Counted from the first letter of the stretch, positions 17,768 to 27,566 are shown. The stretch: DNA of 43,700 nucleotides from Deltaproteobacteria bacterium (GCA_024276935.1 JAJRWH010000106.1:1-43700), one strand, 5' to 3'. A program made the numbers and translations. Notes: a model not told the origin generated them from the sequence alone.

Positions 17768-20590
17768 TCAGATCTTGATTGTTTTGTAGAGAAAATTCTT
17801 GAATCGGTAAAACTTCTTCGTTTCACTCTCCGGATCACAGGCCACCAGTGATCGGGCCAGTTTCGGCATACTGCTGGCCCCGCGCTGCCGCATCTGCTCG
17901 ACCACCTCGATCACCCCTTCACGGGTCAACTCTTTCTTCGAATAGGGGCGATAGACCTCACTCCAGAAATCCCCCTCTCCTGTCAAAATTCGTTGGCAAA
18001 TGGTTATTGCGGCCTGACGATTGAGTTGTTCAATCCCCGGCTGTTCTGGAGAAACAGGTGAAATTTCAACCTGTTGAACAATCGCCTGTTCAATATCGGC
18101 CCCTGTTATCCGTCCATCACTGTAAAGCATGGCCCGCAGCAAAATACTGCGCAATTCACGCATGTTCCCGGTGTAATGATGGCGTGACAAAACCTGTTTG
18201 GCCTCCTGATCAAGCAGTGGAACATACCCGGTAGCAACCTCTTCTGGACGATAGACCTGAGCCAGGCGCCCAAGAAAGTGGACCGCCAGATCAGGGATAT
18301 CCTCACGCCGCTCATTAAGGCTTGGCACCTGAATAATCAATTCAGACAACCGGTGATAAAGGTCCTCACGAAACAGACCCTCGGCGATTAGCTGGCGCAG
18401 ATCACGATTGGTTCCAGCCACCAGCAGAACATGAGCATGACGAGTGATATTTTCGCCCAGGCGAACAAACTCACCACTGTCGAGAAAACGCAGCAGCTGA
18501 ACCTGGGTCTTGGGATCAGCGTCACCAATTTCGTCAAGAAACACCACCCCGCCATCGGCCTCTTCAAAAATTCCACGGCGGTCAACATGCGCCCCGGTAA
18601 AAGCACCGCGCTTGTGGCCAAAGAGCTCCGAATAGGTCAGTTCACCGCTGTAGGCGGCAATATTGCTTTTTTTCAACGACAATGAACTTCCGGGATGACA
18701 CTCGGCATACAGTTCGTTCAATCGGGTATAGAGGTTGTTGAACAGAAACTCTTTTCCGGAACCGGTACGTCCGGTAATCAGCACCGACGGCAACCCGAGG
18801 ATATCGGCCTGTTCCGGGCTTTTCTGGGTTTGCCACAATGAAATTCGCTGGCAAAGTGGCGGGGTCACCCGCTGAATGGTTTCGACAAGTTGCTGGGCTT
18901 TGGGTGAGTTGCCGATGATATTTCCCAGCCGGTAAGAGGTAACACTGGGGTCTCGATAATCGACATCCTTACGCAGACGGTCGATCTCACCGGTCAACTG
19001 TTCAATATGTTGCAGGCTGGCCAGATGACGGCTGATCATCCGTTCAATGATCTGCAAAATCCGCCGGTGTTCTCCGGTAAAGTAGTTGGGACGCAGACTG
19101 TCAACACAGATTACCGCCAGCACTTCACCGGCATAAATGACCGGGACTGCCAGTTCGCTGCGAACCGTCTCGGTCACTTCGGAGTAAAAACCACCCCGCC
19201 GCATCTCTTCACGGGTATTGTCCACCACCGCCGGTCGGCCGGTCGCAGCAGCCAGGCCAGTCAAACTGCGCTGACCAGCCTCCAGCTCATCGGCCCCGAT
19301 ACGAATCGGTGGAATATACTTTTTCAACCAGTCTTTACTCTTGGCTCCTACCAGATTTCCCTGCGCATCTTCGACCAGCAACCAGCGTTCACCATCGAGT
19401 TCACGTACCAGGGCAATACTGCCGGTATCGGCACCAATCAGGCGGGTCGCCTTGGAAAGCACCCGGTGCAGAAAAGGCTGCAATCCATCTGACGGCTGCT
19501 GCAACAGATCACTGATTTCAGAAAGGATCTGCACCTCAAGGTGCTCATCACCGATCTGCTGTACCACCTGCTGGGCCATTTCAGCATGAGCTTCGAGCAG
19601 TCCCCGTTCAAAGGGGGTGAACTGATACTTTTCTTTCGTGTAGTAGTTGACCAGGCAAATCACTCGCCGCGAACGACTGTCAAAGCGCGGCACCATGTAG
19701 AGGGAACGCAATCCCAACTCTTCGGTCAGATATTGTTTCTGCAAAGACTGATCAGCCAGATCGGGGATATAGAGTGGAGACAGCAGGCTGTCATCAACAA
19801 TCACCCCGCCCCGGTCAATAAAGCGTGACAACAACGACTCACCAGGGCTCAGGTTGATCCGCTGCTCCTGCTCGTAGAGTCTTCGCGCCTCGCGCTCTTT
19901 GGAATAGGACGCAAGAATTTCAAGCGTTCGTTCACCATCGATATCGGATGGGGTCGGTACCAATACCGAAGCCAGTACCACCCGGTCGATCAGCCGAGCC
20001 GCCGACCGGACCATAAAGAGAGCTGCCTCTCGTTTTTTGGCCTCGTCAACATGGTGCGACAGAACAACCTGCTGGTGATAACGACGTGCCCGGTCCAAAA
20101 TCGGCGCCACCGCTACCAGCAGGCGTCGTAACTTTTGCAACACTATTTCACGCGGGAAATCAGCTGGGCGGCCACGATCAAGACAAACCACCCCGATTGA
20201 CCGACCACGATGGACCAGGGGCAAAAAATAACTGCCCCCGCCACGCCCCCCGGCAACCGGCATATCATCTGGAGAATCCGCCAGATTCTCGATGCTGGTT
20301 TCCTGCTGTTGCTGATAAACCCGCGAAACCAGAAAAATGTCGTCATTGATGGCAAAGGTCTTTTGCCGCACCCTCTCGACATCGCCCCCGGCAGCGCCCA
20401 TACAACTGAGAGCGCCCTCGGTCAGATCTTCAAGGTAGATTCGACAATGACCGCGCCCGGCAATTTCCTGGATGGCTCCTGTCAGATGATGAAGAATCTC
20501 TTCAAGGTTCTCCTTGCCAAAGGCCTCAATCTTACCCAACCAGTTTTCTATATCAGTCTGCATAGATACCATCCGCAAGAAAGTGTACAT
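17768..20590 (-). CDS. Sigma-54-dependent activator with three GAF domains and a non-Fis C-terminus
   Basis: Up to 940 residues. Three GAF-like sensor domains (about 25-175, 200-365 and 370-535) are followed by a sigma-54 AAA+ domain: Walker A GRTGSGKE at 607-614, the sigma-54 contact loop GAFTGA at 662-667, Walker B with VVFLDEIGD, and [10 protein letters not shown]...[11 protein letters not shown]. The C-terminus after about 850 is not a recognisable Fis-type helix-turn-helix; it reads [18 protein letters not shown] and ends in a helical basic [13 protein letters not shown], so DNA binding is uncertain. Start is unclear: ATGs at 20590, 20572 and 20563 all have weak ribosome sites. It is divergent from the MazG-like gene. 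GAF ligands and target promoters cannot be read from the sequence. Confidence 0.85.
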   Translation of the reverse strand: MYTFLRMVSMQTDIENWLGKIEAFGKENLEEILHHLTGAIQEIAGRGHCRIYLEDLTEGALSCMGAAGGDVERVRQKTFAINDDIFLVSRVYQQQQETSIENLADSPDDMPVAGGRGGGSYFLPLVHRGRSIGVVCLDRGRPADFPREIVLQKLRRLLVAVAPILDRARRYHQQVVLSHHVDEAKKREAALFMVRSAARLIDRVVLASVLVPTPSDIDGERTLEILASYSKEREARRLYEQEQRINLSPGESLLSRFIDRGGVIVDDSLLSPLYIPDLADQSLQKQYLTEELGLRSLYMVPRFDSRSRRVICLVNYYTKEKYQFTPFERGLLEAHAEMAQQVVQQIGDEHLEVQILSEISDLLQQPSDGLQPFLHRVLSKATRLIGADTGSIALVRELDGERWLLVEDAQGNLVGAKSKDWLKKYIPPIRIGADELEAGQRSLTGLAAATGRPAVVDNTREEMRRGGFYSEVTETVRSELAVPVIYAGEVLAVICVDSLRPNYFTGEHRRILQIIERMISRHLASLQHIEQLTGEIDRLRKDVDYRDPSVTSYRLGNIIGNSPKAQQLVETIQRVTPPLCQRISLWQTQKSPEQADILGLPSVLITGRTGSGKEFLFNNLYTRLNELYAECHPGSSLSLKKSNIAAYSGELTYSELFGHKRGAFTGAHVDRRGIFEEADGGVVFLDEIGDADPKTQVQLLRFLDSGEFVRLGENITRHAHVLLVAGTNRDLRQLIAEGLFREDLYHRLSELIIQVPSLNERREDIPDLAVHFLGRLAQVYRPEEVATGYVPLLDQEAKQVLSRHHYTGNMRELRSILLRAMLYSDGRITGADIEQAIVQQVEISPVSPEQPGIEQLNRQAAITICQRILTGEGDFWSEVYRPYSKKELTREGVIEVVEQMRQRGASSMPKLARSLVACDPESETKKFYRFKNFLYKTIKI

Positions 20591-20704
20591 TTTCTACTCA
20601 GCGGAGTATATGCAGCTTGCCTGCCCCTGTCAAAAAGGGTCGGAATACCCTATGATGCTCAGTGGCACAGGACATCAACAACAAAACCTTCAACCGGAGA
20701 GATT

Positions 20705-20980
20705 ATGGACCGCAGCGAAATCTACCGCGCAACCCTTGAAAAATGGGGAGAGAAAGCCCAGTACGAGCAAATGGTCGAAGAGTGTGCCGAACTGATCGCC
20801 GCACTCAAGCACTACGAGCGCGGCAAGATTGGGCGGGCTGAAGTTATTGCCGAACTGGCCGATGTGACACTGATGGTCGGACAGCTGACCTGGATGTTGG
20901 GTGAAGAGGAGGTTACCGCCGCAATTGATGCCAAACTCGCCAAACTAAAGACCCTGCTTGACGACCCCGCTGGGCGTTGA
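20705..20980 (+). CDS. MazG-like nucleotide pyrophosphohydrolase family protein
   Basis: A 91-residue all-helical protein with the MazG/dUTPase-like metal motif: EECAE near residues 24-28 and ELADV near 49-53 (EExxE...ExxD), in the order seen in the single-domain MazG-like family. Likely hydrolyses non-canonical NTPs; substrate unknown. The ATG at 20705 has GGAGA immediately upstream; the frame is open back to 20210 only because it overlaps the opposite activator gene. Confidence 0.82.
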   Translation: MDRSEIYRATLEKWGEKAQYEQMVEECAELIAALKHYERGKIGRAEVIAELADVTLMVGQLTWMLGEEEVTAAIDAKLAKLKTLLDDPAGR

Positions 20981-20991
20981 AACTATCAGAA

Positions 20992-21291
20992 TTAAAGAGG
21001 GTCTTCTTCTGCATGGAGTTCAAACTGCGGCTTCCGGCGGCGAAAAGCAAATTTCAAGGGACTTATTCCTCTGGTTTTCTGCACAATAATCCGCGGAGGA
21101 TCCTCGTTATCTCCCACCAGAACCTGCTTTAGTGTTGGCAGTTGCCGGGCCAGAATAATGGCAGTTTTCTCGGCAACAGCGGCATTTTCCGCCCGCAGAT
21201 AGCGACTCAGGGTAAAACCGAATTTGCGCGGTTCACCATCGAGATTGAGCAAAAAGTTTTCGCCCTTCAGATCAACCTGAAAACACTTCAT
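20992..21291 (-). CDS. Small hypothetical protein, 99 residues
   Basis: I do not recognise this protein. It is soluble, with a beta-rich N-terminus (MKCFQVDLKGENFLLNLDGEPRKFGF), a helix (ENAAVAEKTAIILARQL) and a basic C-terminal part (FAFRRRKPQF), ending in an acidic tail. Codon use looks like the neighbours. It converges with the MazG-like gene (11 bp) and is followed upstream by the slyD terminator, so it has its own transcript. Ribosome site is weak. Confidence 0.6.
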   Translation of the reverse strand: MKCFQVDLKGENFLLNLDGEPRKFGFTLSRYLRAENAAVAEKTAIILARQLPTLKQVLVGDNEDPPRIIVQKTRGISPLKFAFRRRKPQFELHAEEDPL

Positions 21292-21346
21292 GCGTTAACC
21301 CTGTCGAGCCTGCCACAACAAGCATGACAACCGAAACCAAAGACAA

Positions 21347-21379
21347 TTCAGCCGCAGCAGATAATCCGCTACGGCTGAA
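21347..21379 (-). terminator. Probable Rho-independent terminator after slyD
   Basis: On the minus strand TTCAGCCGTAGC pairs with GCTGCGGCTGAA (12 bp, one T-G), with a 9-nt loop, followed by a fairly T-rich stretch. A second small hairpin (TTCTCTG/CAGAGAA, 21395-21419) starts at the slyD stop codon. Confidence 0.55.
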
Positions 21380-21411
21380 ACAAAACCTGCCAAATTCTCT
21401 GGCAACCAGGA

Positions 21412-21840
21412 TCAGAGAATCTCGACCAACTCAATCTCGAAATTCAGATTCTTGCCCGCCATCGGATGGTTGGCATCGAGAACGATTTTGTCCCCTTCGA
21501 TCTCAACAACCGTCAGCAGCACAGGCTGGCCATCATCCATTTCGGTCTGAAATTGTTGACCAACTTCAGGATTAAGACCCTCTTCAAACTGGCTGGCATC
21601 AGTCTCGACAACCATGTCCGGATTATGGGGGCCGTAGGCTTCCTCTTCGGGAATCCGCACCTTCTTTGACTCACCAACCTTCATCCCGATAACGGCCTGC
21701 TCGAATCCGGGAATAACCTGACCACCACCAACCTCGAATTCGAGAGGATCCTGATCATTTGAACTGTCGAACGTTTCACCGTCGTCAAAGGTTCCGGTGT
21801 AATGCACTTTCACCTTGTTACCCTGAGCTGCTGCTGACAT
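21412..21840 (-). CDS. slyD: FKBP-type peptidyl-prolyl isomerase, SlyD-like
   Basis: A 142-residue cytoplasmic cis-trans prolyl isomerase. The FKBP core reads VKVHYTGTFDDGETFDSS, then PLEFEVGGGQVIPGFEQAVIGMKVGE, then the insert-in-flap chaperone domain from about residue 70 to 125, and returns to the core with HPMAGKNLNFEIELVEIL. It lacks the His/Cys-rich metal-binding tail of E. coli SlyD. Start at 21840 is supported by GGAG 7 nt upstream and by the family N-terminus; the frame continues upstream without a better site. Confidence 0.93.
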   Translation of the reverse strand: MSAAAQGNKVKVHYTGTFDDGETFDSSNDQDPLEFEVGGGQVIPGFEQAVIGMKVGESKKVRIPEEEAYGPHNPDMVVETDASQFEEGLNPEVGQQFQTEMDDGQPVLLTVVEIEGDKIVLDANHPMAGKNLNFEIELVEIL

Positions 21841-21957
21841 ATCTTCTCCATCTATGGATAAAGGAATAAAACCTGCGCCGATGCAGATTGTGACACTCTT
21901 GCGCAGATGATTCGAGAAATCAACCCCGACGACCAAATAATTCAGTATTCCGTGCGG

Positions 21958-22488
21958 TCAGTTTTCTTCAGTAAAACGATTCTGGTGCAGCTTCTTACGG
22001 GGCAACTCTGCCACCGCATGTCCCTTTGGGGTTTCAGGAGGAAAACCGAAACCAACAACAATCGGCACTTCGAATTTTTCCGGGATATCGAGTAACTGGC
22101 GGACATAATCACTTGCCGAAATCTGATCGTCATGAGGGCGCAACCTCAACTGCCCCCAACAGCTCTTCAACCCCAGGCTTTCGGCTGCATACTGCGCGGT
22201 AATTGCCGCGATTGAGCAGTCCTCAATCCAGACGTCACTGATTTCCGGATCGGCCAGCACCACCAGTGCAAGCTGAGCTGTTTCCAGAAAACGGGTGCCA
22301 TGTGCCTTGCTTTTGGCCAACTGCTCGATCAGAGATCTTTGTTCAACAAAAATGAACTGCCAGGGCTGGTTATTACGGGAACTTGGCGCACGAAGTACGG
22401 CTTCGCGCAGGGTTTCGATACTTTTTGGCGGGATTTTTTCTTGAGTAAAGTCTCGCACACTGCGACGTTGACGTAGGATATTGAGCAT
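21958..22488 (-). CDS. Nitroreductase family flavoprotein
   Basis: A 176-residue FMN-dependent NAD(P)H oxidoreductase. Family blocks: RQRRSVRDFT at the N-terminus (FMN phosphate binding), APSSRNNQPWQFIFV near residues 34-48, and a C-terminal part with GLKSCWGQLRLRP and a VPIVVGFGFPPETPKGHAVAELPRKK ending. Natural substrate unknown (quinones, nitro compounds, or a flavin-related role). The ATG at 22488 has AGGAGAG 7 nt upstream; the frame is open into the neighbouring repeat element (to 22713), but those residues are a by-product of the repeat. The gene starts 40 bp from the left end of repeat copy 1. Confidence 0.9.
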   Translation of the reverse strand: MLNILRQRRSVRDFTQEKIPPKSIETLREAVLRAPSSRNNQPWQFIFVEQRSLIEQLAKSKAHGTRFLETAQLALVVLADPEISDVWIEDCSIAAITAQYAAESLGLKSCWGQLRLRPHDDQISASDYVRQLLDIPEKFEVPIVVGFGFPPETPKGHAVAELPRKKLHQNRFTEEN

Positions 22489-22527
22489 TTTATTCTCTCC
22501 TTTTTTTACGGTGCGAATAAAGTCAAG

Positions 22528-23047
22528 ATCAAGACCGTCGGGTTGCGCCCCGACAGGCGCCTTACTTTTTGACCAAGCCCTCAAAAAGTAAGCAAAAAAT
22601 GGCTTTTCTATTTCTGTCGCATGGGTTCGGTAACAACGGCTACCTGCACCCAAACAAAAGCAAATCGGCTTCGACTCAGCAACAGGCTGAAAGGCCCCGG
22701 CTCGCAAGCTCACACGGGCGAAACGGAAACGGCGATCCAGCTATTGTTTCAATCGCAATAAAATCAACCGTCTGTTGCAGTGCCTTAATAGGCAGATCCC
22801 GGAATTATTTTCCATTGTTCCTGCGAAAGTTAGCGTTTAGCCCGTTCGAGCGGCTTTTCGCTCGTCGGAGCCCTTCTGCCTTCAGGCACATCAACACTCA
22901 AAAGGTTGTTGTATTATCCGACACCTTCAGCGGCAACGCAGCACCGAAATCAGGTGACAGAAATAAAAAGAGTTTCTTTTGCTTCATTTTCTTTGCGATT
23001 CAAAGAAAATGAAGGCGGCTGTCGGGCCGAGACCCGACGGTCTTGAT
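22528..23047. repeat. ~520-bp structured non-coding repeat element, copy 1
   Basis: Terminal inverted repeats start ATCAAGACCGTCGGGT at both ends. Just inside each end is a GTCGGG/CCCGAC hairpin, and next to it a second hairpin: CTTACTTTTTGA/TCAAAAAGTAAG (22561-22572 with 22581-22592) on the left, CTTCATTTTCTTTG/CAAAGAAAATGAAG (22982-22995 with 23001-23014) on the right. A CGAGCG/CGCTCG hairpin lies at 22847-22864. The element fills the gap between the nitroreductase start and the dus stop. Copy 2 at 34630-35154 matches it along its whole length. No transposase or convincing ORF inside. It behaves like a MITE-like mobile element or a structured RNA. Confidence 0.85.
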
Positions 23048-23067
23048 CCTGATCCTGCGACTGCACG

Positions 23068-24030
23068 CTAAACATCCTGCAACAAACGCCGAAACTTCTC
23101 CAGACTCTGCGCCCGTTTCATCTTGCCGAAAATCCGCTGCCGTTCAGGATCAGGAATAAAATTAAGCAGGTCCTTAAGCTTCATCAATGCCTGCCGTTCA
23201 CCACAGAATTGCTCCAGATAGCCGGGCAGCAGGTCACCGATATAACCGCGCAGCTGTTCACTGCGTTCTGCTTGTGAAACCGGATCAAGTTGTCGCTGAC
23301 GCAGTCGCTTGAACAAAAAAGGGTCCGCCAGAGCACCACGACCCAGCATCAGACCGACAACTCCGGCAATCTCAAGCAGCTCCAGCCCGGTTTCAACCTC
23401 GTTAATATCACCATTGACAACCAACGGCAGAGGACAAGCGGCGGCAACTTCGGCGGTCAGTTGATGATCAGCTCGTCCCTTGTAGCACTGCACCACTGTC
23501 CGAGGATGCAGAATCAGCCAATCAACCCCGCAATCAGCAAAGATTGGTAGCAGCTCGAAAATCTGGCGGGGGTCGTCGTATCCAGCTCGACATTTGACCG
23601 AAAAATCAACCTTGATCCGGGCTCTCAGTTGACGGAGCAAAACCGCCAGCTCAGCAGGATCACGCAGAAGTTCACCCCCTGTTATCCCACTCAACATCCG
23701 CCCGTAGGGACAACCCAGATTCAGATTGAGATACTGCGCCCCGGCCTGCTGCAGCGCCTAGGCAGCCTCGCACAAGGACTCTGCGCCATGGCCGATCATC
23801 TGCACCACCAGCGGTGTTTCTGCCGCGTGGTCGTTGACTGCAGCCAGATCTTTACGGCTGACCCGTTTGCGACTGCGAGCCTGCACCCGGATAAATTCGG
23901 TAAAGACCAGATCAGGGGCGACATGATCAATAAACCATTGACGCAAAACCTGATTGGTCAGACCCTGCATCGGTGCCAACATCAACAGTGGTGCGACATG
24001 AAACAGGCTACTTCCGTTCTTTGGCTTCAT
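23068..24030 (-). pseudogene. dus: tRNA-dihydrouridine synthase gene with in-frame amber stop
   Basis: FMN enzyme that reduces uridines in tRNA D-loops. N-terminal part: MLAPMQGLTNQVLR and VFTEFIRV; C-terminal part: LNLGCPYGRMLSG with the catalytic Cys, then KCRAGYDD, GVDWLILHPRT and PLVVNGDI, ending near LQDV. Both parts are in one frame, separated only by TAG at codon 91 (23758-23760). The text around it reads SLCEAA-stop-ALQQAGAQ; the missing residue is most simply Gln (CAG to TAG). The fragment after the stop (start 23697) keeps the Cys but lacks the N-terminal flavin-binding strands, so neither half should work alone. The start at 24030 overlaps the GGDEF gene by 23 nt. Could be a real nonsense mutation, a suppressed codon, or a sequence error. 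Confidence 0.82.
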
Positions 24031-24991
24031 AAAGTCGGCTGTCGGCAAGCTTGAGAAGTTCTGCCGAATCACTTTGTTCTGCCGAGGAAGCAACGCCAAA
24101 ACTGATACAGACATCAATCTTGACTCCCTTAAAACAGAGTGGTCGACGGGCAAACTCTTTTTCCATCCGCAGCAACAACTCATTGGCGCTGGACAGATTG
24201 GTCTGGGGCAACAGCAGAACAAACTCATCACCCGCCAGACGGGTTGCCAGATCACTTTGGCGACTCATTTTTCGCAATCCGTCGGCCACATACTGCAACA
24301 GGGCATCACCGGCATCGTGGCCATAGGTGTCATTGACGTTTTTGAAGCGATCCAGGTCAATAAAGGCAACCGACAGTTCCCCACCGTAGCGCCCGACCCG
24401 CGCCAGTTCTGCGGCAATAAAACGCTCCATCGCACGGCGATTGGGCAACGAGGTCAAAGGATCATGATAAGCCAGATGTTGTAGTCTTTCGTGTGCGATA
24501 ACATTTGACAGGCCGAGTGAAAGTTTGACGGCCAGCCTTTCCAGGTGAATACGGTTGTAGTGTGGGCTGAACCGTTGCGGATCCGGATCAGCCTGATTGA
24601 GGGTACCAATCAACTCGCCATCGAGATGCAAAGGAACCAGAGCCAGTGAGCGAAAATGCTCCCGACGGTTTGGAGGTAACAGCCGAAAATATGGTGTCAG
24701 TCCCTCGTTAAGCACCAACGGAGAATCGGGACAGGGCAACAGCTGTTCAAAAACAGCGCGCGGCACCAGAACTGTTTCACCTTTGCCCCGCAGAAAACGT
24801 GCTGCCTGTGCATCTTCAATAATTGACATCCAGGCATGTGGCACCGCAAACAGATCCGCCATCTGTTGCGGAAGTTCACGACAGAAGGTCGCAACATCGA
24901 GAATTTTCAAAATCTGCACATCGAGCGCATGAAATTTCTCGGCCAACTCTTCGAGCTCGCGAAAACGTTCAATCACTGAGGTTCTGCGCAT
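24008..24991 (-). CDS. Diguanylate cyclase with N-terminal DUF484/GAF-like sensor domain
   Basis: About 327 residues. Residues 1-160 have the helical-then-GAF pattern of DUF484 (FRELEELAEKFHALDVQIL, VPHAWMSIIEDA, LALVPLHLDGELIGTLNQ); residues 165-327 are a GGDEF domain with DPLTSLPNRRAME, DLDRFKNVNDTYGHDAGD and the active-site loop LAGDEF (AGDEF in place of GGDEF, a common working variant). It should make cyclic di-GMP in response to a cytoplasmic signal. No EAL domain. ATG at 24991 is supported by GGAG about 9 nt upstream; the frame is open to 25048. The dus start lies inside its last codons. Confidence 0.9.
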   Translation of the reverse strand: MRRTSVIERFRELEELAEKFHALDVQILKILDVATFCRELPQQMADLFAVPHAWMSIIEDAQAARFLRGKGETVLVPRAVFEQLLPCPDSPLVLNEGLTPYFRLLPPNRREHFRSLALVPLHLDGELIGTLNQADPDPQRFSPHYNRIHLERLAVKLSLGLSNVIAHERLQHLAYHDPLTSLPNRRAMERFIAAELARVGRYGGELSVAFIDLDRFKNVNDTYGHDAGDALLQYVADGLRKMSRQSDLATRLAGDEFVLLLPQTNLSSANELLLRMEKEFARRPLCFKGVKIDVCISFGVASSAEQSDSAELLKLADSRLYEAKERK

Positions 24992-25193
24992 GGCCCCGTC
25001 TCCAGAAAATTGTAGCAGACATACCATAAAAGTGTCTTGAAAAACCATGGTCCGTTCTTAAAAACAATCTGGACCAGGCTTGATACAGGGCACAGGATGC
25101 ACACCAATTCCGCGCCTGAAAGAAAAATGTCCCGATCAGGCCTGTTTTAAAGTATGATAGGTGCCATCTACCACTGTCCTGAGGAAGATCAGC

Positions 25194-27566
25194 ATGCGAC
25201 TGCTTGGTAAAATCCTCTTCAGCAATCTGATACTCGGCCTGCTGCTGACGCTGACAATTCTGGCCGCGTCTCTCAGCGGTTGTTCGCCACTCCAGAAACT
25301 TGACCAGCTGTTATTCGACCAACTGCTCAAGCTGCGCAAACCGGCGATAAACAAAACCGTTATCATGGTTGCGATCGACCTGAAAAGCCGTCAACAACAG
25401 GGGGATACCCCCTGGTCACGACGGCAACTCGCCCAACTGATTGAGCGTGTCGAACAACAGCATCCTGCTGCTGTCGGGCTGGTTGTCCCGACAAGTTTTG
25501 CCACAAAGGATCCTGATGCAGATCAGGCCCTGGCGGACCGTGCCAGCAACCTGGTTTTGCAACTCGAAGACTTGTCGGGCGCGACAATCTCTGCCAGCCC
25601 ATTTCTCAAGATGATTTCCCTGCGGCAAACCAAACAGGTTCCGTCCGCCCAGGAGCTCCTTCTTCAACTGCAGAATCCGCTGCTTCCTTACTTGCCCGCA
25701 ACAGAGTTCCCCCCCCTGCTTCCTCCAATCCCCCTGTTGCAAAAACACAATCTGGCGGGCCATCTTGTCTTACGCAATGACCCTGACGGTGTTTTGCGCC
25801 GACTCGCGTTACTGGCCCCCTGGCGTGACCGTCTGATCCCGGCTTTGCCTCTGCAACTGGCTTTACAGGCCCAAGGCGAACAGCTTCAGGATCTCAAATA
25901 TGGACCCCGGGAAACACCCGGTATTCTCAGGGCTGGCGAACTGAAACTCAATCTGGGCCGGGACTACCAACTGCTGCTGGATCGCTCGGGCAAACAACTC
26001 AAATTACCCGCCATCTCAGCCAGCGACCTGCTTTTAAACAAGGTCCCGGCAAAAACCCTGCGCAACCGGATTGTTCTGATCGGTGAAACAAAACAGCCCC
26101 TCGATCGTTTGCACCCCGGGCCACTCGAAGCGGCAACCCTGGCAACCATCAGTATTCTCAACGCAGCTCCGATCTATCAGCCATCCTGGGCCTGGTTACT
26201 CGAAACCATGATTCTGCTCTATTTCGGGATGCTCTCTATTTTTCTTCTGCCCCGGCTTTCGGCTCGCGCCGGATTTCTGACCCTGTTGCTCTTTTTGGCA
26301 ACCTGGCTGGCAACCAGTGCCGCCGGGTTGGTCTTTGGCGGAATCTGGTTGCAGGTGATGCCTGCTACAGTCCTTGCACTGAGTGGTTTTCTTCTGGTTC
26401 AGTTCAACCATTTACGCCGTCATCTGGCATCCTCGGTAGCGGAAAGCAACAAAATGCTCGGGCTGACTTTTCAGGAACAGGGCTTGCTCGACCTGGCTCT
26501 TGAACGCTTTCTGCGCTGTCCCCCCGACGACAGCGGAATGAAAGATCTGCTCTATAATCTCGGTCTTGATTTTGAACGCAAACGACAACCCCAAAAGGCC
26601 CTGACCGTTTATCAGCACCTGCAAAAAGCCGGACGCTTCAGAGACATTAAAGACCGGATCAATCAACTCAAAGAGATGGATCAGACTCTGGTAATCGGGG
26701 CTGCAAATGGCACCATGGTTATTGGCAATGCAGGCGAAAAACCAACCCTTGGCCGCTATCGGATTGAAAAAGAACTTGGTCAGGGCGCCATGGGCACGGT
26801 TTACCTCGGTTCTGACCCGAAGATCAATCGTCAGGTAGCGATCAAAACCCTTTCTTATGCCCTGATCGACCCGGCTGAACTGGCTGATGTCAAGGCACGT
26901 TTTTTTCGTGAAGCAGAAGCGGCAGGCCGCCTGAATCATCCGCATATCGTAACGGTTTATGACGTTGGAGAAGAAAATGATCTGGCCTACATGGCGATGG
27001 AACTTCTTGACGGCAGCGATCTGAGCGTTTTCTGTAACAAAAAACGTCGTCTCGAACCGCGACAGATTCTGCAAATCGGGGGGCAGATTGCTGAAGCCCT
27101 GGAGTATGCACATCGCAACGGGGTTATCCACCGCGATATCAAACCGGCTAATATCATGCTGATTAAAAATGGCCAGGCCAAGGTGACCGACTTCGGCGTG
27201 GCCCGGGTTGTTTCGAGTTCGCGCACTGAAACCGGGGTTGTTCTCGGGACTCCAAGCTACATGTCCCCCGAGCAGGTTGCGGGCAAAAAGGTCGATGGCC
27301 GTTCTGATCTCTTTTCACTCGGCGTGGTTCTTTACGAGCTTTTCAGCTGTGAAAAACCGTTCGTTGGTGACAGTCTGGCAGCCCTGATGTACAACATCGC
27401 CAATGTTAAATACCGCCATCTCGATGAGGTCTGCCCCGACCTGCCACAGGGTTGCTACCAGATCGTTGACAAGCTGCTGAACAAGGCCATGACCCGGCGT
27501 TACAAATCAGCCGATCTGCTGCAACGCGAGATTTTCAATCTGCTCAAAGAGATGGAGGGGAAATGA
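25194..27566 (+). CDS. CHASE2-like receptor serine/threonine protein kinase
   Basis: A 790-residue membrane kinase. Layout: N-terminal membrane anchor (about 8-28), an extracytoplasmic CHASE2-like sensor (about 40-320; VAIDLKSRQQ near the start and a RIVLIGETKQPLDRLHPG-type end), three hydrophobic segments (about 330-410), a short TPR-like linker, then a Hanks kinase from Tyr522: GQGAMGTVY glycine loop, VAIK lysine, HRDIKPAN at 646-653 (Asp648), DFG at 666-668, GTPSYMSPEQV. All catalytic residues are present. This is the reverse of the usual PknB layout, with sensor first and kinase at the C-terminus. Start ATG at 25194 has GAGGAAG upstream; a GTG at 25161 is possible. ATGA overlap with the phosphatase gene, so kinase and phosphatase are coupled. 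Confidence 0.9.
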   Translation: MRLLGKILFSNLILGLLLTLTILAASLSGCSPLQKLDQLLFDQLLKLRKPAINKTVIMVAIDLKSRQQQGDTPWSRRQLAQLIERVEQQHPAAVGLVVPTSFATKDPDADQALADRASNLVLQLEDLSGATISASPFLKMISLRQTKQVPSAQELLLQLQNPLLPYLPATEFPPLLPPIPLLQKHNLAGHLVLRNDPDGVLRRLALLAPWRDRLIPALPLQLALQAQGEQLQDLKYGPRETPGILRAGELKLNLGRDYQLLLDRSGKQLKLPAISASDLLLNKVPAKTLRNRIVLIGETKQPLDRLHPGPLEAATLATISILNAAPIYQPSWAWLLETMILLYFGMLSIFLLPRLSARAGFLTLLLFLATWLATSAAGLVFGGIWLQVMPATVLALSGFLLVQFNHLRRHLASSVAESNKMLGLTFQEQGLLDLALERFLRCPPDDSGMKDLLYNLGLDFERKRQPQKALTVYQHLQKAGRFRDIKDRINQLKEMDQTLVIGAANGTMVIGNAGEKPTLGRYRIEKELGQGAMGTVYLGSDPKINRQVAIKTLSYALIDPAELADVKARFFREAEAAGRLNHPHIVTVYDVGEENDLAYMAMELLDGSDLSVFCNKKRRLEPRQILQIGGQIAEALEYAHRNGVIHRDIKPANIMLIKNGQAKVTDFGVARVVSSSRTETGVVLGTPSYMSPEQVAGKKVDGRSDLFSLGVVLYELFSCEKPFVGDSLAALMYNIANVKYRHLDEVCPDLPQGCYQIVDKLLNKAMTRRYKSADLLQREIFNLLKEMEGK

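Noticed and set aside
20210..20704. A 165-residue N-terminal extension of the MazG-like protein
   Set aside because: It is antisense to the sigma-54 activator and its intergenic part; the ATG at 20705 has a good ribosome site and fits the family.
22489..23067. Open frames inside repeat copy 1 (and the same ones in copy 2), including N-terminal extensions of nitroreductase and CbiG
   Set aside because: The frames are not kept equally between the copies, have no ribosome sites, and their sequence is set by the hairpins; the real starts at 22488 and 34605 fit family N-termini.
23758..23760. Pyrrolysine at the dus amber codon
   Set aside because: The expected residue is Gln in a non-catalytic helix, no PYLIS-like context or pyl gene is seen, and TAG ends normal genes in this window.
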